Shown here piece after piece: positions 25,201-37,200 of a DNA stretch of 64,000 nt. Source of the stretch: Antedon mediterranea (lineage: Eukaryota; Echinodermata; Crinoidea; Comatulida; Antedonidae); contig NC_092675.1 in the NCBI RefSeq assembly GCF_964355755.1, forward strand, positions 19,670,912 through 19,734,911, written 5' to 3'. Under the pieces are notes generated by a model. That model was not told where the DNA came from and did not search any database. It was given only the letters and a program-made list of their open reading frames with translations. The position numbers were made by a program, and so were the translations under genes. Numbering within the stretch: the first letter of the stretch is position 1; each line of letters begins with the position of its first letter.

Positions 25201-28200
25201 GAACAGATTCAGCACAGGTAAAGAGAAAAATACAGTAAAGGTGTAGTGTATCCTATATAAATTAGAAGTATATCATGATGTTAGATTAATGTACTCTGGT
25301 ATTCATAACCTTAAACTAATTTGACAAAAAAAGTGATATGCCATCATGATGACATTTTTTTGTCACATAAAGTTTGATACTGATAGTGTAGACAAAGCTT
25401 AGGTAAAGTATTAACAAATCATAGGTTGTGTCCAACATTATAGTAAAAATGATAAGGTTTCTTCCACACGCTAAATGATGACTATTTGCCTTTTGAAGGT
25501 TTTGTAAAAGTAGAATAATTTCATACTTGGATGAAAATTATTATGTTGTTATTTATGTTGCTTACTCTAACTTCGTTTAACGTAGACTTACTGGATTTCA
25601 AGACAACTGGAAGAAGTTGGACAAGTGGTTTAACAGCTTTGGTCTGCTACAAAAAGTTGATGCTGGTCTTGAAAGAGAAGCAACATTTGATATAGTTGAA
25701 AATATCATGATAGGAACTAAGGAAAAGGTATAGTGTCAGGGTAGTATCATAAAATTAGGATTTTGATGTAGGGGTTCCAGGACCTAAATAAAATGAAGTG
25801 GTTAACTTTTACATTTAATTAAAGTGAGCCTTAGTCCTTTTTACAACACCAGCACCAAAACAATAAGACAATCATGCTTTGTAAAGGCTGGTTTCCTGTC
25901 GACGTAAGAAGTCGAATTTTGTAACGATTCTTGCGTTTCATACGTTTCTTACGTCTCTTACGAAAGTTGAGAAAAAATTGACGTCGTTGACGTTAGTCAA
26001 GATCGTGTCGGGCCGCAGAAAAACATCTGTAGTTATGCTGCTCCCGAAAGTTGAAATTTTAGCTGTGAAACACACGTCGTATGCTTACGTCGATTTTAGT
26101 GTTGTTACGAAAGTTGAAATTTTTTTCTTACGTCGGTCAGATTTATGACGTATTTGAAACAACATCTCTGATTGGTGTTTCTTTTTAGAGCGGGTTTTAT
26201 CATTTTTCGCGCGAAATGTTGAATGATGTTATTGTACCTGTAGCTACTCAGCATCAGTGTCAGTGCAACTCAGCATCAGTGTCAGTGCAGCACACCAACA
26301 TATTATTTATAGTAGATAGGCTAGGCCCTAGTATTAGTAATAATACTTAATTAATACTGTACTAATAGGAATTGATTTGACCAAAATCTAATCAAACTAG
26401 CCTATAAGGAGCCTAGGCTAGTAGGCCTATGTATTATTGTATGAATCAAAATATGAATGAATTATCCTGGCCCTTTAGGCCTAGCCTTAAATAGTTTTCA
26501 AAATTAAAAAAAGGCAAATCATTTTGGGATTCCTATTATTATTAGACCTACTTATGCCCTAGGATAGGCCTTGGCCTATGGGCCCAGGCATACTCTAATC
26601 GAGCATGAGATAGTACTACCGCAGTAAGATACCCATTATTTACAGGCCTATAATAAGAATAAATTTAACAAAACAATATAAATTATACAAAATCAAGCAA
26701 ACAATTTTTTTTTAAAGTTACATAATAATATTATATTGTTTACAAAGGGGCTTTCTATATCTTATCTTGTTGCAAATGTTCATTTTCGTGACGTTTCTAC
26801 CGATGCTGATTGTTTATTGCACGTCCATAAATAAGAGTATTAGATTTTGATATGAGTTGTAAACTCCCTGATTAGAACATTATTAGGCCTATTATTGACA
26901 CTACTGTGCATTTGTAAAGTATGTACAACATCGTAAAGTGGGCTAACATTATAGTAGTAAATACATACAAATGTTATTGTCCGGCTTTATTTCACTATAA
27001 GGACATACACATTACGTCATAACTCTTGTCACTCATTGGTTGCTTGTTACGATTGCGCTTACGTCTCTTGCGAAAGTTGACTTCAAGTCAACTTTCGTAA
27101 GAGACGTAAGAAACGTGACGCAAGGGCGTTCATTCAAGCGTAAGATAAAAAATCCCGGTTTCCTGTAAAATCGGGAGAAAACGTCGTAACGCAACAATTG
27201 TTAGGTCATCGGTTTCCTGTAAAATCGTTTGTCGTTACCATTTTTCTTACGTTGCGTCGATTTTGTAAATTTTCGATCGTAATCGGTTTCCTGTAAAATC
27301 CGCATTTCTTACGACAAATCGACGTAGTTGCAACAAAAGTGATGTTCTTACGTCGACAGGAAACCAGCCTTAAGTCAATGTGTTAGTGAGTTTTACAAAT
27401 CTATATGATTCCTCTTGGTTTTTTTTTTCAGATTCAAGCTGTCAAGGATGAACTAGAGAAGGCAGTAGAAGATGCCGATAAAACAGCACTTGAACCTGTT
27501 GATCAGTCATCCACATTACCTACATCAACAGATGGCCAGGACTCTGCTGCTGCCCAACCCTCTGAACTGGTAAGCTATTTCATTTTTCTTTCAAGTTAGT
27601 TAGGCCTAAGTTTGTGCCTGCTAAGTAAATTGCTCAACATATCTAAACCTTTTATTTTTCTTGTTGTACAGACAGCTGACATACTTTCTGATGATAAAAA
27701 TTCTGTTGGCTTGGTTTCTCCAAAGGTCGTATCGCGTCCAGGTAAATCCAATATCTGCCTCATTTAAGTTTTTATACATAAATTAAGAGGTTGGTTGACC
27801 TGTAAAGTGACAATAGCTATATACTTATTTCCTTTCCTCTTATGAAAACCGAATCTTATATGTAATGATCAACCTTTTACTTGTGTTAATTTTTTCAAAC
27901 AGTAATTTGTTTTAATTCTATTTAAAGCTTCTGGAAAAAGACCTGGTTCAGGAAAATCTAAAAGAGGGCGCTCTCCAAAGGGCAGCAGAGGAGCTTCAAG
28001 AGGTGCCAGTCCTAAAAGATCTCCGTCATCGAGCAAGTCTGGTAAGTATTCATTATTTTATTTTGAATTGTTCAATTGTATTTTTGCATAATTGTTTTCT
28101 TTTTTTTTTTCATTTTATTTTATTTGTTAATTGGTTGTACTTGGTATTGGTTTTTTTTTTACGTTGTCGTTTTTAAACTTCTTGTTATTTTTTATATCTT

Positions 28201-31200
28201 GTTTATTATGTTTTATAATTCTTTTAATATTTTTTATCGGTTTTATTTTCTGTTCTATTGTGTTTTTTTATACTGAATATGTTTTGTTTTCCATTATATT
28301 ATGTTTATTGAATTATTATTTTTGAATTTTGTACAATTGTGGTTCATTATTTTGTTTTATTTGTTTTATCTCTGTCATGTTGTCTTGATTGTTACTTTTC
28401 TTTCTTATTCACAAATGTCTGATGTAAAGGCAAGAAGGGCAAAGCAGGTAGGTTTACTATTATTGTACAGTGTCTACTGATAAGCCCACTGTGGATGGGA
28501 TTATAATCGAGCCATCCTTAAATTTTAATGAAAGCTAAACAGTATGGTTTTTAGAATACAATTTCAATAAAATTTCAGTTATGATTTTAAGCACTTATTT
28601 AAAAAAGAATTTATATATTTAGTATTAATTACTCTTGGACTACATTTTACATGTTTCATCAGTTTTTATGTTTTGAAGATAGACTTTTATACTCCAATGT
28701 GAAGACAACCTTTAGGGGAAAAGATTAAATGCATGCATCAAAGTTTGTTTTCATTTTTTACTAGTTTCGCCAAAACGTGGGAAATCCGGAAGGAAATCTC
28801 CTAAAAGAAAAACTCCAACACCAGAACCTGAACCAGAACCAGAGGTTCCTGTAGTACCTACTGGTCCGCCACCACCACAACCAGGTTCAGAGGATTGGAT
28901 ATGGGTTGATGAACCAATTGAACAAGTAAATTTTTATTTTTCAATTACCTGTAGTATTTTTCAATTATTATTTTTATTGTTATTTCAATTGTAAACAACT
29001 GTTGTTTTTTTTAGGAATTGGCAGGTGCCTTAGTACCCTACTGGGAAAATACAGAGGCCACGTACATATCCTCAAGTATGCATGTCTTCCGATGTGTACG
29101 ACTGGAACGAGAAACCATCTACCGATATTTCTACAAGATACGGCGAACCTTTGAGGAGTATCTACGCCGACCAGACTCAAAACAGGAATTTATTGCAAAC
29201 TGGCAGATTGAGTATAACGAAATAGCAGAGGACGTAAGGGATGATGAGGAGACTAAGTCTGAATTACACCAACGTATCGAGGTACAATGTTTTTATGAAT
29301 TTCCTGAGATCATTTATTTAATGTCTGTACTTATTGTCAATATTCCATACAGGAAAAAGACAAAGGTTCATAGACAAATTGGGAATGTACTTGGCCAAAT
29401 ACCTAAAATGTTTATTTTAGGTTCATGCACCTAAATTCAATATTTATGTATGTTTCTCTGCTATTTTATTAATCATTACTTTAATATAATTATGAAGGAT
29501 TTGCGTGAACGATTGTGGTCAATATCTGACAACCGTAAACTGGACGCCGAACAAGAACGAACCAGTGTGATGGATGAAGGCTGGTTGGAAGATAGGCTAG
29601 GTTTACTGACAAACCATTACCTTACACAAATGCAGGTAATACATTTTTTATATTACTAATAAATTTAAGGTATAAAACTCAAATTATATAAGTCACTTGA
29701 TAATGACCCTGAGCTATTGGTACAATAAAAAGTCACTTTACCTTTTCAATCAATACAGAAAATGTATATTATTCGGAAATTTCATGAATGTTGTTTTACA
29801 CATAATCCTTATGCCTTGACAATTATACATGTTTTAGGCCGAAGTAGATCGATATCAACAGACACTTCACATGTTGAAAGACTACTATCAAGGCATGGAA
29901 GGTAAAACGCCAGAGGAACCAAAAGAAGACTTCATACGTATTCCACTGATTGACCTGCCACCAATGGAAAGGCCTGGATCGGCTAATGCTGAGGGTAGGC
30001 TGAAACAAAATAATTGTGATCAAATTTCTAGATCTAGGAAAGAATAATGATAATGTTGTAATGATTTAAGTCTATCATTTACCTTGATGTTGAGACAACT
30101 TGTACAGCGTGTGTGTCCAGTCCAACAACTCTAGACAGATCCAAACTACATGGATATGGGTTACAGCATTCCTGTTTTAACTGATTGCTGATATTGACAC
30201 TACTTTCACTACTATATAAATAACTTGAATTTCTTTAAATATTTAACCAATTTTATAGAATCTGTTACTGTATCACCTCAACCAAGCACACCTGGACCAG
30301 GTAAGCTACCATTGTCGGCTAAAGGAAAGAAGAGCAAAGACCCATTAGATGAGGGAAAGATGGATGAAGGTGATCTGCCTGAAGAAAAACCAAAGTAAGA
30401 GAAACAGTTCTACAGGCTGAAACATTTAGCAATAATAATTAAATGTAATAAGTATATCATACAGAGGGTTTCAGGTTTGAATGGTGCAGCATGATCTTGA
30501 CTGTTTAAAAAGAAATTAAATTTAATCTCACTATAATATATCACTGGGCGGTTAAGAGTTTCTTTATAAATAAATAAAGCAAATTGAAAATAGTTATTAC
30601 ATTCTTCTACTTCTGAGCATGAACAATAAAGAAATATTCATCTACCATGTTGTTTACAAGTATCAAGATTTACAAAAAACTACCCGATATATATGTTTCA
30701 ATTTTCATTGATTAATTTTGATGAAATGAATTACAGGAACTGATAATTGATATCAATAACAATTTATTCCAGGATTCCTCTGGTTGCACGTCGACCAACA
30801 TCTTCTGAAGGATTCTTTCCAAACCAGACTTCTGCTGGTGGAAAGATGGATAAAGGGAAGATCAAAGTTGGTGCTAAAAAGGAAAAAGATAAGTCTGTGG
30901 CACCAATGTCTATGGAAGACACACAAGAAAGTCCATTGCCACCAACAGACCCAGATGAAAGGGTATTTAAATGCATTCTTTTTATTAGCAATTCTCAGTG
31001 TTGAGAAGGGTTGAGGCCTGTCAAAGCAAGCAATGATGCTGTGGCCAAAATCACATTACTCTAGAGCAATTTACCAAAGAACCTGTGAGCCTAAAAGTGA
31101 AAATTACATTTGTATTATTTTATTTTATTTATCTTTCTCTAGCTTATTTTTGAAGCACTACAGTTTGGACTCTTCAAAATCAGTGAGATGGTGAGTATAA

Positions 31201-34200
31201 GTTTAAGAATTTCTTTACAGTTATTCATCAATTTAAATTGTGACCTTTGTATGTATGTCACTTGAAATTGTACATTTAAATGAAGTGTCTATTGATAATA
31301 ATTGGTTTTGTTGGGGAATCGAGAAATATCAAACCGTGATTGTCAATGGACTTGTTTCTGCTGAGCGGTAATTAAAAGCCAACAAAAGCATGGTTTTTAT
31401 AAAAAAAAAAACAATTTAAAAAACTTAAAATGATTCATCTCCATTCAAATACCGTATTTTAAAATGGTTTTTTGTTACTGAAATTGATTATATCATGTTA
31501 AATTTGTAATTGTTTTCTTGGTTGTGTATACAGTCAACAGGTTTTTCTACAGCCCTTTTGGTAAGTTGCTTCAAATGTCATGGTAGACAAGTGTGTTTTC
31601 AGTGCAGTTTACTATTCCTTTCAACATAAATTCAAAACTCTCTCTCTTTGCGATTCTGTCTGATTAAAAGTTGTGAAGAATAAATCAACAAGCTTACTAT
31701 TGCTTGCTTTTATGCTTTTATTTTTAAAAGAATAAAAAATAGTTGTAATTAATTTATATTAACTGTATCTGTGTTTTAAAACTAACAGATACTAACCATG
31801 AGTGACATATTCTAAAATGATCAGTCAACATCTAGCACTCTACTCAATACAACATGTTATAACATCCAAGCCCTGACATGGATTCATTATTATATTTGAA
31901 ATATCAAACATGAAAAGAAAAACGACAAATATGTATCATCACTATCCTATCTCACCAGCTGTCTCGTTATTGATAATATTCACAATCATCATTGTCATCT
32001 TCAGTATCTATATACACTGTTTTTATTTATTTATATCCTGTATCTGCAGTGTATTTGCTTCAAGTCAAACTCTCATCTCTTCAATCAGCTACTCTCACAA
32101 GCTATTCAATTTGCAGTGAATACTCATGTCATTTATTAATGATACTTAACTGATTTTGTGTTTAATGAAAACAGTACTTTATTCTTCTTGTGTGACTTTG
32201 CTTTCATAACCACTATATATACTGTATAGTGTATACTGTTGTACTGTTTATTAAAATAAAATTACTTCAGATTTTGATACTTAATTTTTAACTGTATTCA
32301 AAGTTTCCTATTTGTAAATCTATAATAAAAAAAAAACCTTTTGTTATTTCAGCAAGTCCAACTTAACAATTTCAGGTTAGGAGACAGACCTTTTCTAAGA
32401 GGGCTAGGTAGTGGCACTAGTCTGGCCATAAAACATATTGTGGTACTATATGAGAAGTATGTTGGGCCCTAGTTGCTAAGCTAGCAAATTTGTTTTTTTA
32501 GACGGCAGCTGAACTTGCAGCCAAGGAAGTTGAAGAAGAACTTGAGAAGCAGAAAGAGCCTGAGAAAAGCAAAGATGCAGGCGGCAAGAAAAAGGTTGAA
32601 AAGAAAAGCAGCAAGAGCAAATCACCGTCAGCTGCTCGAGGCAAGAGTCCAAGAGCAAGATCAAAATCTCCCAAGGGAAAGAAGTCACCAAAGAAGGGCA
32701 AGAAAGTTGCTACGCCAACTCCTCCTCCAACACCACCGCCAAGTGAGTTCATCACAAAGATTTATGTGCAGTGTTATCTTATAATTTCTATTCTATTTAC
32801 TCTGTCTACACTATCAAACTTTATGTGACAAAAAAAGTGTGATGTGCCCAAGTATAGTGGTGATATGACATCATCATGTCCATATATGGTCACATCAAAT
32901 TTTTGTCACATAAAGTTTGATAGTGTAGACAGAGCTTAACTGACAAAAACACAAACATTCTGTGAAATTGAGTAAATTGTATTTTTAGCTGAAGACACAC
33001 CAGAAGAAAAAGCAAAGAAGAAACTGAGAGAAAGGATGAAAGAAGAATATATTTCTGCTATTAACCATGAAGGTATGTTTAGAAGAGACTTGTCAATACA
33101 CTTTTAATTATTTATATGTTCTGTACACAAAATGAATGTTCATATTAATGAAAATAGTATTGCATATTAAACAAAATATGATTTACGAACAGAATAATTT
33201 GATATTGGCAATGTTTTTGTACATTTTACATACCATTAACTATTCTAACACACATGTATGTATCCTCAATTGGTGAATTATGATTCATGTGTCCTTCAGT
33301 ATTAGTTCAGGAAAATCGATATATAATGGTGATACTTTATTTTTAAAGTAAATTAAAGAATTATATTCCTAACAATGACACATTTTAAATTCTTAGCTTA
33401 CTAACCTTTTTACATTTTTGCCTTTCAATTTACATTTATATATTTATACTTTATTGAATTTTAACTATTGTGATATATTTTTTTTAATGTTTTTATGTTG
33501 CTTGTGTTGTTGAGGGCCTCTCAAAATCAGCTTATGCTGGCTGGATCACCCTCTTGAAATATTGTCAAATAAATAAAAATAAATAAATTGTATACATGGA
33601 GAGTACAAAGAAAACAAAAAGTATTGTGAAAGAATTAATGGTAATCATGACATAGTTGTTTCTGAATTCAACTCCTAAACTGGAAAAAATCATCATCATA
33701 ATCATTTTTGAATTATTTAGAACATGGGTTAAGGGCTCGTATGGAACTGATCAAGGTGCACGCCATAGCAGTACTACAGGATTTGAAATCAAAAGCAGAT
33801 TCAGCCTATAATGACATGAATGACTGGCTTGGAGTCAGATTCCTCACTGAAATGAAGAGGTAGGCAATGGTTTTACTGAAAATAAAATACTATTATATAC
33901 TACTCGCATTATATTTAGAAAATCACTTAGGACAAGAAAAATATATATGATACTGTATTTTATTTATTTTATATATTTTCTTTATGAATAAATATTTTTT
34001 GTATCTAGCATTGATTCCATGTGTGACCTGTACCATAGAGCAATTGAAAAGAGAGAGAAAATACAACAGGAGTTGATTCTATTTCAAGATGACTTCCTTG
34101 TCAATAAGGTGAGTAATAAGAAACTTTTACCTATGACCTAGACATGGTCGTCTGGGCCTAGAAATCGGCCTAAAACTACGTGACGAAGATATCCTATGTA

Positions 34201-37200
34201 CACAATGAATTAATTTCTTATGTCATTGTGCTAATCAATATTGTGTATACTTAACTTGAATAACTAACATTGATTAATTTATTGAACAATATACGCTTCG
34301 ACATGAAGTGTGATGTGCCCATATATTGACATGATGATGTAATATCACAACCATATTTGGTCATATCACTACAATATTTGGCCACATCACACTTTCTCTT
34401 AAACTACAATTATTAACAACCACATTACAATGCTACTATATTAAATATAACATTTATAACATTAATAATAACAATGTAATAATGATGACACAATTATATT
34501 ATAATAATAGGAGGTGAAGGTATTCCGTACACCAAGCCCACCACCCAGGCCATCACCAAGAGAGTATGACTTGCCAGACCAATATACAGTGGAAGAGATC
34601 AGGATGCTGTTGGCACAGTTCCTTAAATCAGCGCCGTCTGGTTTCCTTTCAAGCAAGGCTTTCATTGACACACTGTCAGATCTCACTGCTCTCACTGTAA
34701 GCTTTTTCCATGTTAATAGTGGTATATGGTACAGTATAATTGTAATTGGTACTGCCTTACTCCTACACAACATGTGAAGTAATTCCTGGTTGCTTATTTA
34801 TCAGAGTTATTTTATTCAATGCAACAGTGCACAGAATGAAAAAAATGATTTCCAATAATTAATTAGTTTAGGTTTTACAGTATACTTAGCAAAATATATA
34901 ACTTTATATTATGTTTTCTTTTTTTATTTTACGATAATGTCCATAAAGAAGTCAAAGTTTACAATATTTGTTTACCGCATGCTTTAAAAATGAACCGGAT
35001 TGGAATAGTATGTATATTATAAACTTTTTATTATTATAAACTGAATGTGTTTTGTTACAGCATGGAATGTCTGCTTTACCTGATTACTGGATGGCATTAA
35101 CACCTGTACAGGTCAGATTAATATTTATTTTAAGTGCAAATACATGTTTATTGTTTCCTTAACTGTCCAGGGCCGTAGCCAGCATGAGGCAGACTCTCCC
35201 CTTGTGTGAAATTTTCACTACCCACCCCAATTCCCCAGCAGAGATCATATTTTATATTTAATAATTACATTTAAAGCATCTTTGCCTCGTCTGTTTTTAA
35301 GCCGTCGCTACGGCCTTGCCTACCAATGGCACAGGCCTTTAGTTCATACATCTGATTATGGTGGTGTCTATATTCCTTAGTTAAAATCTTTTATTATGTT
35401 GACAGTGTCTATCTACCAACATGACACATGAAAACTCCACTCCCAAAGTCTTTGTTTAAGCAGAACATCTGCTGTCCTGTATATTTGTCAAGCGAATAGA
35501 TTGCAACCTATTGATCAGATTTTTTTTGATCATTTTTTTTAAAGCTCTGTCTCCACTAAATAAATGTGATGTGATGATTTGGTCATATCACTACCATATT
35601 TGGGCACATCACACTTTTATTTGTCAAACTAAGTTTGATAGTGTAGACATAGGTTAATGTTCATTTTTATTCTCTCTATCATCTACAGCTTGAGCAACTC
35701 TCCAGTACCTTGTCTTCAGATTCTGAATACATTGATTGGAGAAGGTTCCTGTTGCAAACCACTCAACCATGGACACAGCCTACACAAGCTCAGTTGCTGG
35801 AAACTCTCAGCAAATACAAAAGTATTGACAGTGAAGGTACTGGTAAAATCAGCAGACAACAGTTTGAAAAAGTGAGTACACAAAGTAAAACACAGTATAG
35901 CCTTCATTTTTTGGTTGCCTTTACTTGTTCCAACGAAAATAAAAGGTCGCGAAATAGTTGGATTTGTAAAATCATGACCATTTAGAGCAGCAAAATGGGC
36001 TATACTTTATTGTACATATGCCTTGTCATTACACTAGAATTACTGTACCTTTAAATTCAATATAACAAATTATTTGATAAACATTAAAATTTAAAAAAAA
36101 ACAGCAAAGCCTATTTCATTTGTAACAATTTTAATGGGCATGAATAATAAAACAACATCAATAAAAAACAAATAAAAGAAGCACAAAATGCTAATAAAAA
36201 TATTATAGGTGGCCATAGATATTTATTTAATAGATGAATGGCAAGGTTTGTTATAACAAGAAAAGTGACCTACAGTAATTGTAAGTACAGTAGTATTACA
36301 AAATATAAGTAAATGACAACATTTGCAACGAAATAGTTTTGTTTCATAATTTGAGATCTACAAAAAAAAACTTTCCTCATCGAATATTTATAACTTTTTA
36401 ATTTTTTTTTTATAGGTTGGATTATGGTTTCTATCAGAAGGGGTCACATCGACTCTACCCATTGACCCTAATGAACCTCTGCCTTATGATAGACTAGCTA
36501 ACATACTTCCTCTTGTATATGACATTTTCTGTGACTGTTCAAATCCACCTATGTTGGACTATGTCAACATGGTTAGTTTATTTATTTATTCACAATATTT
36601 AACCAGGGTGGCCCAATCAGTCAAAAAGACTGGTCTTCCTTGGGGCCCTGGGTACAATAGTACATAATGCTTATAGTACTCTGTTCCAGGGAAAGTGATT
36701 TGCAACTATTTCTTGTAAAATGATCATTATTTTCATTAGAAAATTTAAAATATGATTTAAGGTATACATCACAAAGGTTTAACCAACCAAGAGATGTGAA
36801 CATATCTTTAGGAAATGTGCATTTAATATTAATCTTTTGTCAGTACATCGATTGAATAAATTGAGGCTTTGTTTTACATTAATTTTCCAAAATACTTGAC
36901 CAAAAGTGAGTCGAATAATCAAAAGGTCAAATTTCTCTCTGCCGTGTAATATTAAATTATTTTATTAGCATGACTTTATTATATTGATATTGATTTTTTT
37001 TTCATAGCTTCTATACTTCAGCGTTTCCCCCGATTATCAAAATGGATTCTTCCGAGCACTTAGTGTTACTGCAAACACACACATGCCCAGGCCTAAAAGT
37101 GATGAGATTTTGCCTTTACAGTTAGATCCTGTTAACCCACCAACTGTCAAGGAGGTTGGTTTAATTTGTTATTTAATTAAGTACTTGATATACAGTAGAT

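Larger units (their letters stand above)
22141..25727 (+). other. SPEF2: SPEF2 exons 13-20: adenylate-kinase-like domain
   Basis: Residues about 563-928. A Walker-A-like motif GKNFAGKS occupies 581-588 (form G-x4-GKS). The lid/NMP part follows, with GWIMDGFPAT (758-767), where DGFP is the adenylate-kinase signature, and then IDIVLYFDV, equivalent to the family's conserved strand. Acidic low-complexity linkers in exons 14-16 interrupt the domain, as in vertebrate SPEF2. Whether it binds nucleotide is unknown. Confidence 0.8.

Noticed and set aside
28076-28325. Two overlapping Phe/Leu-rich frames
   Set aside because: Product of a T-rich intron between SPEF2 exons 23 and 24.
32353-32375. 23-nt candidate SPEF2 exon with AG and GT borders
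   Set aside because: Including it shifts the frame of exon 33; exons 32 and 33 join in phase 0 without it.
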